64,000 nucleotides of DNA from Arthrobacter sp. B2a2-09 (GTDB lineage: Bacteria; Actinomycetota; Actinomycetes; Actinomycetales; Micrococcaceae), in the NCBI RefSeq assembly GCF_027587375.1, contig NZ_JAMXIC010000003.1:259686-323685 (forward strand), given 5' to 3'. Of the stretch, positions 1-8,520 are shown in pieces. Below the pieces are notes generated by a model. The model was not told the DNA's origin. It searched no databases and saw only the letters and a program-made list of their open reading frames with translations. Both the position numbers and the translations under genes were made by a program. Position 1 is the stretch's first letter. Every line of letters starts with the position of its first letter.

Positions 1-14
1 CTGCCGGCCAAATC

Positions 15-178
15 CTCGCTCACAAGACGTGAGCGAGCCTTGGCGAAATGGCCGTCAGACGTGAGCGAGCGTTGTCGAAAAGACCGCCATAAGTGAGCGA
101 GCGTTGGCCAAAAGACCGCCATACGTGAGCGAGCGTTGGGGAAAAGACCGCTATAAGTGAGCGAGCGTTGGTCCGGGC
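15..178. repeat. 32-bp tandem repeat, five copies
   Basis: The word GTGAGCGAGC recurs at 29, 61, 93, 125 and 157, exactly 32 bp apart. The rest of each unit is close to GTTGGCGAAAAGACCGCCATA with a few substitutions. A short inverted copy (CTCGCTCAC, 15-23) precedes the first unit and can pair with it across a 5-nt loop. No convincing coding region overlaps it. Its function is not evident. Confidence 0.9.
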
Positions 179-184
179 TTAAAT

Positions 185-227
185 GACGGCGCCCGTCGCC
201 TTCACATGGAAGGCAACGGGCGCCGTC
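185..227 (-). terminator. hairpin terminator after uxuB
   Basis: Arms GACGGCGCCCGT (185-196) and ACGGGCGCCGTC (216-227) pair perfectly. GCCTT/AAGGC (198-202 and 210-214) extends the stem around a 7-nt loop. It lies 17 bp past the uxuB stop on the minus strand. The T-run after it is short, so termination rather than mRNA stabilisation is an inference. Confidence 0.75.
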
Positions 228-243
228 GAAAGTGCCTGCCGGA

Positions 244-1653
244 TTAGCTGAGGTTGCCAGCGACCGCGAAGGTCTCGGCCAAACCCTCAACGAGGTCCAC
301 GATCGCCGCGTCGGCAATCAAATCCGGATCCACGAGGCCGAGCAGAGCCTCAAGCCGGGCACGGCCCGGGAGGAGGTTCGCGGCGGCGATCTCTGCCGCC
401 TGCGGGTCCTGGAGGCCTGTTGCCGTGGCAGTGTAGGCAGCCCAGGCCGCGATCATCCGCGCAGCGGCTTGGCCGCTGCGGCCAGCGGCGCGCTCGGCGC
501 GGAGCACCGGCAGAGCCCGCATGCGCAGCTTCGTACTGCCGTCCATGGCTATCTGGGCCAGATGGTGAGCGATCCGGGAGTTCCCGAAGCGTTCCAGTAG
601 GGCAGCCCGGTACTCAGGGATGCGCAAGTCCTCACCGTGCAGGCTGGAGGCGGCCTCATCCCAAAAGTCCTCCACGGCCCGTCGGCAAAAATCGTCGGCG
701 AGGGCTTCGGCCACGGTCTTGTGGCCGCGCAGCTGGCCCGCATAGGCGAGGAGCGAGTGTGCGCCGTTGAGGAGCCACAGCTTGCGGTTCTCATACGGCT
801 CGATTTGGTCCACGAAGACGGCGCCCGCGTCTTCCCAGTGCGGGCGTCCCGCGGGGAAGTCCCCGCTGAGGACCCAGTTGTGGAAGGGCTCGGCGACCAC
901 GGGTGACTCGTCGCGGTAACCGCAGGCGGCAGCGACGGCGTCGATATCGGCGTCAGTAGTGCGCGGCGTAATGCGGTCGACGGAAGTGCTGACAAAACTG
1001 ACGTTGACGTCAATCCAGGCGGCGAGCCCGGCATCGAAGGCCTTGGCCATCCCCATCACGGCGCTTCTGGCAACGGTCCCGTTGTTGGAGAGGTTGTCGC
1101 AGCAGACGACGGCGAGTGGGCCGGCGTCGGCGTCGCGGCGGGCGGAGAGACCCAGCACCAGGCGGCCCAGCGGCGTCGTCGGCTTTCCGGAAGAACCGTC
1201 AGCGAGCACGGCGAGGTCCGCGACGACGTCCGGCGCCTGGCTGTCCAACTTGCCGTCGACCCCGAGCCGGTAGGCGGCCTCGGTGATGGTGAGCGTGATG
1301 AGCGAAGTCAGCGGCGCGGCGACAAGCTCGACAAAACGCTCGACGTCGGCACCGTCAACAGCCTCGACAATGCTGCCGATGACTTCGAAGGAATCACCGG
1401 CGTCCGAACGCTCCACCACGGTATACAGGCCGTCCTGGGCGGCCAGGACCTCTGCTGCATCAGGGCGGCGGCCGGTGAAGGAGGCGATTCCCCACTCCGC
1501 CGCGTCGCCTGCATGCTGGGTGTACCAAGCCTGGTGGGATCGGTGGAAGGCGCCCAGTCCCATGTGCACAATGCGCACCGGGGCTTTGCCGATGGGCCTG
1601 ATGGCACGGCTCAAGCGGGGAAGGTCCGCGGGTTGCTCGGGTTCGTTGGTCAC
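244..1653 (-). CDS. uxuB: mannitol dehydrogenase family, likely fructuronate reductase
   Basis: Polyol/uronate dehydrogenase of 469 aa, the usual length for the family. It likely reduces D-fructuronate to D-mannonate with NADH (or acts on tagaturonate). An N-terminal Rossmann start (VRIVHMGLGAFHRSHQ) and the family catalytic signature K-x4-N-x2-H (KLWLLNGAH) are visible. I chose the GTG start at 1653 rather than a longer reading frame because its first bases overlap the uxaC stop as GTGA, which implies translational coupling. Pairing with uxaC supports uronate catabolism; the exact hexuronate stereochemistry cannot be told from sequence. Confidence 0.85.
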   Translation of the reverse strand: MTNEPEQPADLPRLSRAIRPIGKAPVRIVHMGLGAFHRSHQAWYTQHAGDAAEWGIASFTGRRPDAAEVLAAQDGLYTVVERSDAGDSFEVIGSIVEAVDGADVERFVELVAAPLTSLITLTITEAAYRLGVDGKLDSQAPDVVADLAVLADGSSGKPTTPLGRLVLGLSARRDADAGPLAVVCCDNLSNNGTVARSAVMGMAKAFDAGLAAWIDVNVSFVSTSVDRITPRTTDADIDAVAAACGYRDESPVVAEPFHNWVLSGDFPAGRPHWEDAGAVFVDQIEPYENRKLWLLNGAHSLLAYAGQLRGHKTVAEALADDFCRRAVEDFWDEAASSLHGEDLRIPEYRAALLERFGNSRIAHHLAQIAMDGSTKLRMRALPVLRAERAAGRSGQAAARMIAAWAAYTATATGLQDPQAAEIAAANLLPGRARLEALLGLVDPDLIADAAIVDLVEGLAETFAVAGNLS

Positions 1654-3056
1654 AGCTTGAAAACCCTTCGTGGTGAGGAGTCGACGACGTCGACGATGAT
1701 TTCGTGGGCGCGGTCTTCGCTGACACGATGCTCGGCAACGAGGCGGGCGAGGAAGGATGCTTCGATCCGGCGGGAGGCATCGTGCCGGGCCGGGATGGAG
1801 CAGAATGCGCGGGTGTCGTCGATGAAGCCCGAGGACCGCGAGAAGCCGGTGGTCTCGGTGACGGCGGAACGGAAGCGGAGCATGGCATCCGGTGCATCGA
1901 GGAACCACCACGGCGCGCCGAGGTACACGGACGGGTAAAACCCTGCCAGCGGCGCCAGTTCGCGGGAGAACACCGTCTCGTCCAAGGTGAACAGCACCAG
2001 GTGGAAGTCCTTGGCCGTGCCGAAATCCTGAAGCAAGGGCCGGATCGCTTCGGTGTAGTTGGTGGCGAACGGGATGTCGTGGCCGGTGTCCGCGCCGTAG
2101 GCGTCGAAGGTGGGCTGGTGGTGGTTACGGAAGGAACCCGGGTGGATGGTCATGACCAGGCCGTCTTCAACGGACATCCTGGCCATCTGGTACATCATGT
2201 GGGCTTCGAAGGTGTTGCGGTCCACGGCCGTGGCCTTGCCTGCGCGCGCAAGCTTAAAGATCCGCTCGGCTTCGGCCCGGTCCAGCTTGAGCGTTGCCGG
2301 GGTGAGGACGCCGTGGTCCGCGGAGACCGCGCCGTGGTCCACGAAATAACGACGCCGGTTTTCCAGGGCCTTGATGTAGCCGGTGTAGCCGGTAGCGCCG
2401 TCGCCGGCGGAATCGACAAGCCGCTCGACGTTGGCACCCCAGGCCGGGTGCGCGATGTTCAGGTACGCATCCGGACGGAAGGTCGGCAGCACGCGGCCGT
2501 TGAAGGAGGGGTCCTCGGCGATGGCCTTGTGGCTGGCGAGGCTGTCCAGGGGATCGTCCGTTGTGGCAAGGACTTCGATGTTGAAGTCCTTGAAGAGCTG
2601 GCGGGGACGGAAGTCGGGCTCGACGAGCTTGGCGGCAATGGCATCGTAGCTGGCGTCGGCGGATATCTCGCCAAGGTCCGCGCCCAGCTTGAACACGCTG
2701 TCGAATTGCGTGCGCAGCCAGTACCCGGAGGCAGTGCCTTCGAAGAGGGGCCAGGCCTGGACGAAAGTCCGCCAGATCTCCCGCGATTCGGAGGGGTTGG
2801 CGCCTCCCGCGAGCAGCTTGTCCATAGGGACTCCGCTGGCGTGGATCAGTCGGGTGACGTAGTGGTCCGGGCTGACCAGGAGCGCGGCCGGATCAGGGAA
2901 CGGGGTGTTGTGCTCGATGACGGCGGCGTCAACGTGGCCGTGCGGGGAGATGATGGGCAGGTCCTGGACGCGCTCCAGCAGGGAGCGCGCAATGCTGCGC
3001 GTCCCGGGATCCGCGGGCAGGAGCCGGTCAGGATTGGCTGCGATCGACTGTGACAT
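1650..3056 (-). CDS. uxaC: glucuronate/galacturonate isomerase
   Basis: UxaC-type isomerase of 468 aa that converts D-glucuronate to D-fructuronate (or D-galacturonate to D-tagaturonate), the first cytoplasmic step of uronate breakdown. It belongs to the amidohydrolase-like TIM-barrel fold; the N-terminal HGH of SPHGHVDA (around residues 38-45) is the expected metal site. It is first in a two-gene operon with uxuB, which overlaps it by 4 bp. The promoter carries a LacI-type palindrome 33 bp upstream of the ATG, so repression by the adjacent LacI protein is likely. Confidence 0.9.
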   Translation of the reverse strand: MSQSIAANPDRLLPADPGTRSIARSLLERVQDLPIISPHGHVDAAVIEHNTPFPDPAALLVSPDHYVTRLIHASGVPMDKLLAGGANPSESREIWRTFVQAWPLFEGTASGYWLRTQFDSVFKLGADLGEISADASYDAIAAKLVEPDFRPRQLFKDFNIEVLATTDDPLDSLASHKAIAEDPSFNGRVLPTFRPDAYLNIAHPAWGANVERLVDSAGDGATGYTGYIKALENRRRYFVDHGAVSADHGVLTPATLKLDRAEAERIFKLARAGKATAVDRNTFEAHMMYQMARMSVEDGLVMTIHPGSFRNHHQPTFDAYGADTGHDIPFATNYTEAIRPLLQDFGTAKDFHLVLFTLDETVFSRELAPLAGFYPSVYLGAPWWFLDAPDAMLRFRSAVTETTGFSRSSGFIDDTRAFCSIPARHDASRRIEASFLARLVAEHRVSEDRAHEIIVDVVDSSPRRVFKL

Positions 3057-3086
3057 AGCTCAATTTTCAGTCGGAAGAGTCAAACT

Positions 3087-3109
3087 GTCAACCGGTTGCC
3101 AACTATTGC
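3087..3109. promoter_or_regulatory. LacI-type composite operator at uxaC promoter
   Basis: CAACCGGTTG (3089-3098) is a perfect 10-bp palindrome. It is followed by TTGCCAACTATTGCCA, an imperfect second palindrome. The same composite layout recurs at 8400-8423, upstream of a second operon flanking the same LacI gene. Operator identity is inferred from position and symmetry. Confidence 0.7.
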
Positions 3110-3145
3110 CATCTCGTTGCAACGTCCTCGCGGATCGACACGAAA

Positions 3146-4213
3146 CTAGGCGATCAGCCGTCCGCTGGAGCCGCGCACCACGAGCTCCGTGTCTACGCGA
3201 ACTGCTCCCGCGGGCCCATCGTGGCCGAGCAACATGTCCAGCAGCAGGGCTGCGGCGCGGGAACCGCACTCCCCCAACGGCGACCTCACGGTGGTGAGCG
3301 CCGGCGTCGTGAAGTCTGCCCCGAAGATATCGTCGAAACCCACGATGCTGATCTGGTCCGGAACGTGCATGCCGGCGGCCTGAAGCTCCTGCATGAGGCC
3401 TATGGCGAGGAGATCGTTGTAGGTGATCACCGCCGTCGCACCGCTCGCCAGGACGTCGCGCGCTACTTGGCGGCCGCCGTCGACGGTTGGCTTGGACGAT
3501 TCCAAGCGAACCGCCCCCAACTTGTACCAATCGCAGGCAGCTTGGACGCCTTCCCAGCGGCGGCGCGACATCCAGGACTGCGGCGGCCCCGCAACATAAG
3601 CGAGCTCCTGGTGGCCGTTGGCGGCAAGGCTCCGGACGGCCTGGCTGATCCCCTTGTTGACGTCGGGGACCACGCATGGCACTCCCTCTATTTCGCGATT
3701 GATCACGACCACCGGTTTGTCCGCAGCCAAGGCCCGGATCTCTTCGTCGTCCATGCGCGGGCTCGCCAGAATGAGGCCGTCCACGGTACTCAACATCCTG
3801 CGGGCCGCAATGAGTTCGGTTTCAGGCGACTCCGCAGACTCGGCGAGCACCAGGGTGTAGTCCCGGGCGGATCCCGTGGTTTCCGCACCGCGGATGATGT
3901 CGAAGAACGTCGGGTTGGTGATATCCGCGACGATGAGTCCGATCGTCTGGGTGCGGCCGGTGGGAAGTGCCCGGGCGAAGGGATTCACCCGGTAGTTCAG
4001 CTGCTCGGCGGCATCCTCGATGATCTTCTGGGTCTTGGCACTGACCCGCCCCGGCTTGCTCAGCGCGCGCGAGACCGTAGACGGATTGACTCCCGCGAGC
4101 TTTGCGATGTCGTAGATGGTCGGCGAGGATCTCTCCCCGCGTCCGCGTTTGGCGGGGAGAGTTACTGCTCCGGAATTCGTCGCTTCAGTCACGGCTCCAT
4201 CGTAATCTGGCAT
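3146..4213 (-). CDS. LacI-family transcriptional regulator
   Basis: 355-aa repressor. The N-terminal helix-turn-helix reads IYDIAKLAGVNPSTVSRALS (around residues 33-52), followed by a periplasmic-binding-protein-like sensor domain (TIGLIVADITNPTFFDIIRG onward). Genes on both sides are uronate or sugar-oxidation genes, and both promoters carry the same composite palindrome, so this protein is the likely shared repressor, with a sugar acid as inducer. A GTG 21 bp inside (4192) is an alternative start; neither has an ideal ribosome binding site. Confidence 0.9.
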   Translation of the reverse strand: MPDYDGAVTEATNSGAVTLPAKRGRGERSSPTIYDIAKLAGVNPSTVSRALSKPGRVSAKTQKIIEDAAEQLNYRVNPFARALPTGRTQTIGLIVADITNPTFFDIIRGAETTGSARDYTLVLAESAESPETELIAARRMLSTVDGLILASPRMDDEEIRALAADKPVVVINREIEGVPCVVPDVNKGISQAVRSLAANGHQELAYVAGPPQSWMSRRRWEGVQAACDWYKLGAVRLESSKPTVDGGRQVARDVLASGATAVITYNDLLAIGLMQELQAAGMHVPDQISIVGFDDIFGADFTTPALTTVRSPLGECGSRAAALLLDMLLGHDGPAGAVRVDTELVVRGSSGRLIA

Positions 4214-4219
4214 GGCAAC

Positions 4220-4267
4220 AAAAAGCAGGACGGTTGCCGTGCCATTCGGCCGGCGACCGCCCTGCTT
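4220..4267 (-). terminator. rho-independent terminator of the 8292-4305 operon
   Basis: AAGCAGG-A-CGGT (4223-4234) pairs with ACCG-C-CCTGCTT (4256-4267). On the minus strand the stem runs straight into five T residues. It lies between the last gene of the dehydrogenase/isomerase operon (stop at 4305) and the LacI start, and so separates the two transcription units. Confidence 0.8.
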
Positions 4268-4304
4268 AATGCCCTGCTAGATGCCCCGCTTGAGTGCCTG
4301 CTGA

Positions 4305-5471
4305 CTAAGAGCGTTCGGCGAACTTGCCTTCTTCGCTGATGCGCTTATTGAGCTCGCGCATGTACTCCTCCTCGTCAAAGTCCAGGGAGACTTCCCTGCC
4401 GGTCCAACTGGACAGGTGGATGGCGTTGGCCAAGCGGACGCCTTTGATGCCGTCCGAGCCGGGTGCCAACAACGGAGTGCCGTCCAGGATGTTGGCCGCG
4501 AAGTTCTCCAGGACGCCGGCGTGCTGTCCGCCCCAGGCCGACTCGAACTCGATGACCTCGGTGGTGTAGTAGTCCTCAGACTTCAACTCGCCCATGAAGA
4601 GCTTGCGGACATCATCCATGTCCATGCCGTCGCTGAGTTCACGCTCGGGCTTGACCAGGCGGGTGACTGTGGCGGTCTTGCTGTTTTCCACCACGATCTT
4701 GCCCTGATCGCCCAGGATCTCGAAGCGGTCCGTGCCCACGAGGTCGTGCGTGGCCGTGACGAAGACGCCCGTGGCGCCGTTGCCGTAATCCACGACGGCG
4801 GTGACCTCGTCCTCCACGGCGATGTCCCGCCGGAATCCGTACGCCACCTTGGAGTAGACCGACTTCGGCACGCCGCAGATCCACTGCCACAGGTCGAGCT
4901 GGTGGGGTGCCTGGTTGACCAGGACGCCGCCGCCTTCGCCGCCCCACGTGGCACGCCATTCGCTGGAGTTGTAGTAGCCCTGAGGACGCCACCAGTTGGT
5001 GATGATCCAGTTGGTGCGGCGGATGCTGCCGATCTCGCCGTTGTCGACGATCTCCTTGAGCCTCTTGTAGAGCGGGTTGTTGCGCTGGTTGAACATGATG
5101 CCGAAGGAAAGTTCAGGCTTGGAGGCTGCGAACTCATTCAGCTCCTTGACCTGCTTGGTGTAGACACCGGCAGGCTTCTCCACGAGGGCGTGGATGTTGC
5201 GCTTGAGCGATTCGATACCCATTTCCGGGTGCAGGTAGTGGGGCACGCACGTGACGATCGCGTCGACGTCGCCGCCTTCAAGCATGGCGATGTAGTCGTC
5301 GTAGAAAGGCGCATCAGGGTACAGGGAGGCTGCCAGTTCCTTTTTTGCGGGGTCGGTGTCGCATATGGCGCCAATTACCATGTTCGGGACCATTCCGTCC
5401 GTGATGAACTTGGCGTACGTGCCGCCCTGCTGGCCCAGGCCGATGATGCCAAGGCGTACTTTCTTGCTCAT
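4305..5471 (-). CDS. Gfo/Idh/MocA-family oxidoreductase
   Basis: 388-aa NAD(P)-dependent sugar or cyclitol dehydrogenase. The Rossmann motif GIIGLGQQGG is at residues 8-17 and the family EKP motif is in ALVEKPAG near residue 98. The C-terminal alpha/beta domain carries GGEGGGVLVNQAPHQLDLWQW. RBS GGAGA precedes the ATG. It is the last gene of a four-gene operon with two xylose-isomerase-like proteins and a second Gfo/Idh/MocA enzyme. Such pairs often oxidise and epimerise glycosides or inositols through a 3-keto sugar; the actual substrate is unknown. Confidence 0.85.
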   Translation of the reverse strand: MSKKVRLGIIGLGQQGGTYAKFITDGMVPNMVIGAICDTDPAKKELAASLYPDAPFYDDYIAMLEGGDVDAIVTCVPHYLHPEMGIESLKRNIHALVEKPAGVYTKQVKELNEFAASKPELSFGIMFNQRNNPLYKRLKEIVDNGEIGSIRRTNWIITNWWRPQGYYNSSEWRATWGGEGGGVLVNQAPHQLDLWQWICGVPKSVYSKVAYGFRRDIAVEDEVTAVVDYGNGATGVFVTATHDLVGTDRFEILGDQGKIVVENSKTATVTRLVKPERELSDGMDMDDVRKLFMGELKSEDYYTTEVIEFESAWGGQHAGVLENFAANILDGTPLLAPGSDGIKGVRLANAIHLSSWTGREVSLDFDEEEYMRELNKRISEEGKFAERS

Positions 5472-5495
5472 GAGTGGATCTCCGTTGTAGTGGGG

Positions 5496-6356
5496 TTAGA
5501 AGAGGTCGGCGTGGCCCATGGCCACCAGGTTGTCGTAGGAGGTCTGCAGCGCTTCCCACACGGTGCGGCCGTAGAGCTCGTCTTGCTCCACGAGCAAGTA
5601 CTCCGCGCCGGCAGCCTGGGCAGCGGGAATGATGGACGGGAAGTCAAGGTTGCCTTCACCCACTTCGGCGAACTGGACCACGTTCTTGAACTCGGCCATG
5701 AAGCCCATGAAGTCCCCCGTTTCCAGGAGCCCGAAGGCCTGCTCCGGCAACTCGCCGATCCGGTAGTCCTTCAGGTGCACCATGGCAGTGCGTCCGGCGT
5801 ACTTGGCCAGGGTCCGGACAGGGTCCAGGCCGCCGCGCTGCACCCAGTGCACGTCGATCTCCATGCCCATGGCCGGAGAGTTTTCGGCAATGATGTCCAG
5901 CATGTACTTGCCGTCGAACTTCGCGAACTCGATGTGGTGGTTGTGGTAATACAAGCCGATGCCATGTTCCCGGAGACTTTCGGCGTATTCGTTGGCTTGC
6001 TTCGCGAAGTCCACTACGGCGTCGATCGACTTCATTGCCGGAAACGGCATCATGCCGATCCGCAGGAGGTGGGTGTCCAGTCGCTTTGCGTCGTCAACGA
6101 TCTTGTCGAAGTGGTCCTTGAGCGAGTCGCCCGGCATGCCCTTGGGCGTCTCCATTGCGACCGAAAGCGCCGCGATGTCCATGCCCAGTTCGCTGCGGGA
6201 GCGGTCCAATTCCGCGACGTTTTCGGGTGTCATCGGGATCTGGGAAATCTCGACGGCGTTGTACCCGATTGCGCTGACCTTGCGGAGCGTCTCAAACGCC
6301 CCGACTTCGGCAAAACTGCCCTTCAGCATCATTGCCTGTACGCCAATTTTGGCCAC
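5496..6356 (-). CDS. sugar phosphate isomerase/epimerase (AP endonuclease 2 family)
   Basis: 286-aa TIM-barrel protein of the xylose-isomerase-like family. Metal and substrate segments such as LGIGLYYHNHHIEFAKFDG and MGMEIDVHWVQRGG are recognisable. I chose the GTG at 6356 because AACGGAGGACAAA sits directly in front of it; the frame is open about 80 bp further, but without a ribosome site. It lies 24 bp from the downstream dehydrogenase in the same operon. It probably isomerises or dehydrates the keto product of a neighbouring dehydrogenase. Confidence 0.8.
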   Translation of the reverse strand: MAKIGVQAMMLKGSFAEVGAFETLRKVSAIGYNAVEISQIPMTPENVAELDRSRSELGMDIAALSVAMETPKGMPGDSLKDHFDKIVDDAKRLDTHLLRIGMMPFPAMKSIDAVVDFAKQANEYAESLREHGIGLYYHNHHIEFAKFDGKYMLDIIAENSPAMGMEIDVHWVQRGGLDPVRTLAKYAGRTAMVHLKDYRIGELPEQAFGLLETGDFMGFMAEFKNVVQFAEVGEGNLDFPSIIPAAQAAGAEYLLVEQDELYGRTVWEALQTSYDNLVAMGHADLF

Positions 6357-6396
6357 TTTGTCCTCCGTTAGTTCCGGGCCCTCATGGGCCGCGTGG

Positions 6397-7404
6397 TTAG
6401 CCCACCTGCCCGGAAATCTCCGGGTAGCTCTGGGCATAGATGTCTTTGACGATCCTGAGTGACTTTTCGGCTTCCGCGGGGCTGATCCAGAACGGAGCCG
6501 GATCCCCGAGCTTGGCGTAGAAGTCCTTGATCAGGAGTTCGTGGGATACGCCCCAATACGCGCGCCCACCCGATTCCAAGGCGCGTTCCGGGATGGTTTC
6601 CACGGTGCCGTCGGCGTAGCTGACAATAAGGTCGCCCCGGAGGCTGAGGGTGGCCTTTTCGGTCACGATGTCCAGCGTCACCGGCGCGTTGGTGGCGTTC
6701 GCCAGGGTGGCATAGAAGACGCTCGTCGCACCATTGGCGTGCCCGGCGATGAATTCCGCCGTATCCTCCACCTCGATCACGCCGCCCAGGGAGCGCGTGG
6801 AGGCGTGGCCCTCCACCTTGGTCACGTCGCCCACCAACCACTGGAGCAGGTCCACCGTGTGGATGGCCTGGTTCATCATGAGGCCTCCGCCCCCTTCAGC
6901 CCAGGTGCCGCGCCACGGCCTGTCGCGGTAGTACTCGGCCGTCCGGTGCCACATCACGGTTGCCGAGGCGCCCAGAACCTGACCCAGCCCGCCGTCGTCG
7001 AGCAGTCTCCGCATGGCCTGCGACGTCGCGTTGTAGCGGTTCTGGAAACATACGGCGATCTTCGCCGTGCTCCGTTCGGCCGCCTCGACCAGCCGGCGAC
7101 CCTCTTCAAGGGTGTGGGCGAGCGGCTTCTCGACAATCACGTTGACGCCGCGCTCAAGGCAGTCCGCAGCCAGCGAAGCATGCAGGTGGTGCGGAGTGCA
7201 AATATGCACGACGTCGGGCCTCACCGCCTCGAGCATCTCCAGGTAGTCTGCGTACCCTGCAACGCCGTATGCGGCCGTTGCCGTCTGGAGGCGTCCGGCG
7301 TCGGTGTCGCAGACTGCCACGAGTTCAACATCGTCCATTTTGGCGATCGCGCCGAAGTGCACACTCGATACATCGCCGCAACCGATGACTGCTGCTGTAG
7401 GCAT
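6397..7404 (-). CDS. Gfo/Idh/MocA-family oxidoreductase
   Basis: 335-aa NAD(P)-dependent dehydrogenase with AAVIGCGDVSSVH at the N terminus, VIVEKPLAH (family EKP) near residue 94, and the GGGLMMNQAIHTVDLLQWL active-site helix containing the conserved His-Asp. RBS GGGAGAAG precedes the ATG. It differs clearly from the paralogue at 4305-5471, so the operon has two distinct sugar oxidoreductases rather than a recent duplication. Substrate unknown. Confidence 0.85.
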   Translation of the reverse strand: MPTAAVIGCGDVSSVHFGAIAKMDDVELVAVCDTDAGRLQTATAAYGVAGYADYLEMLEAVRPDVVHICTPHHLHASLAADCLERGVNVIVEKPLAHTLEEGRRLVEAAERSTAKIAVCFQNRYNATSQAMRRLLDDGGLGQVLGASATVMWHRTAEYYRDRPWRGTWAEGGGGLMMNQAIHTVDLLQWLVGDVTKVEGHASTRSLGGVIEVEDTAEFIAGHANGATSVFYATLANATNAPVTLDIVTEKATLSLRGDLIVSYADGTVETIPERALESGGRAYWGVSHELLIKDFYAKLGDPAPFWISPAEAEKSLRIVKDIYAQSYPEISGQVG

Positions 7405-7446
7405 TCTTCTCCCTCGAAAGATGTTTTCCTTTGAACCTACAGGCCC

Positions 7447-8292
7447 TCAGGCGAGGGCAACACCGTTCTTGGCTGCGAGCGCCGCAAAGGCGCGCGCCGC
7501 CGAGCCGAAGGCGACAGGTCCGGAGAATCCGCCCAGCTCGTGGGTGCTTGCAAGGTGCGGTTCCAGCGAAGCGAAGCCGGCAAAGCCGTCAGCCTTGAGC
7601 GCGGCGATGGTGGCGTCCAGTTCGCCGTCGCCTTCACCGGCAGGCACTACTTCACCTGTGCCTGAGACTGCATCCTTGATCTGGAAGTACTCCAGGTAGG
7701 GACGCAGCACTGCGTAAGCCTCCGCGTAGGGCTTGACGCCAACCTGGACAAAGTTGGCGCTGTCCCAGGCAACGCGCAGGGCGGGCGAATCGACGGTCTC
7801 CATGATGTCCAAGACGCGCTCGGGTGTGTCGCCGTAGATGCCCTTTTCGTTTTCATGCAGGAGGACGACGCCGGACGCGGCCGCCTCGTTCGTGAGGGCG
7901 GTCATGCGCTCCATGACTGAGTCGCGGATGTCTTCCTGGCTCTGCCCTTCAGCCCGGTAAAAGGAGAAGATGCGGATGTACTTGGTGTCGAGGCCCTTGG
8001 CCACCGAAATGATCTGCCGCAGCCGGTCGAGCTCATGTTCCACGGGCACGCTGACGTCAATCTTGCCGATGGGGCTCGCGACCGCCGAAACCTTCAGGCC
8101 CTTCTCGTCCAGGATGGCTTTGAGCCGCTCGACAGCTTCCGGCTCGAGTTCGGAGACATTGGTGCCCCACGCGCTGCGCACCTCGATATGGCTGGCACCG
8201 AGGGCCAGCAGGACGGCGGCCTGAACCGCGGGATCGGGATCTACTTCGTCGCCGAAACCGGACAGGCTCCACACGGCATTGGTTTCAGTCAC
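7447..8292 (-). CDS. sugar phosphate isomerase/epimerase
   Basis: 281-aa xylose-isomerase-like TIM-barrel protein and first gene of the four-gene operon. Segments GVVLLHENEKGIYGDTPERVLDIM and LRVAWDSANFVQVG fit the metal-binding strands of the family. The GTG start at 8292 is preceded by AAAGGAGATTTCC, which decides it over a longer frame beginning at 8331. The composite LacI-type operator lies about 110 bp upstream, so the operon is likely co-regulated with uxaC-uxuB. Confidence 0.8.
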   Translation of the reverse strand: MTETNAVWSLSGFGDEVDPDPAVQAAVLLALGASHIEVRSAWGTNVSELEPEAVERLKAILDEKGLKVSAVASPIGKIDVSVPVEHELDRLRQIISVAKGLDTKYIRIFSFYRAEGQSQEDIRDSVMERMTALTNEAAASGVVLLHENEKGIYGDTPERVLDIMETVDSPALRVAWDSANFVQVGVKPYAEAYAVLRPYLEYFQIKDAVSGTGEVVPAGEGDGELDATIAALKADGFAGFASLEPHLASTHELGGFSGPVAFGSAARAFAALAAKNGVALA

Positions 8293-8399
8293 GGAAATCT
8301 CCTTTGGATCCGTTCGCCCGCATGGCGGCAAATAGCGCCAAGTACGTAATTCACGGGCATGCGTTCGCCCTCGAGTCTAGCCACCTCGGCATTGATTGA

Positions 8400-8423
8400 C
8401 AACCGATTGCCAAATATTGGCAA
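8400..8423. promoter_or_regulatory. LacI-type composite operator
   Basis: CAACCGATTG (8400-8409) overlaps a perfect palindrome TTGCCAA-ATA-TTGGCAA (8407-8423). The 23-bp stretch matches the uxaC upstream region at about 20 positions. It lies between the minus-strand isomerase operon and the plus-strand MFS gene, and could affect both. Confidence 0.7.
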
Positions 8424-8520
8424 CTTGCAGTGGCCGCCAAGCAAACTAAGAATCGGGTCGAATGGTATGTTTCGCGGGAGCGGTGTCCGTATCCTCTCAA
8501 ACACGGACAGGGGGCCTCTC

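Noticed and set aside
1..180. CRISPR array
   Set aside because: The repeats are contiguous 32-bp units with no unique spacers and no cas genes are nearby.
1704..3053. 449-codon plus-strand open frame
   Set aside because: Antisense shadow of uxaC with biased composition and no motif.
4416..6371. 651-codon plus-strand open frame
   Set aside because: Antisense to two well-supported genes (dehydrogenase and isomerase); Val/Asp/His-rich composition with no recognisable domain.
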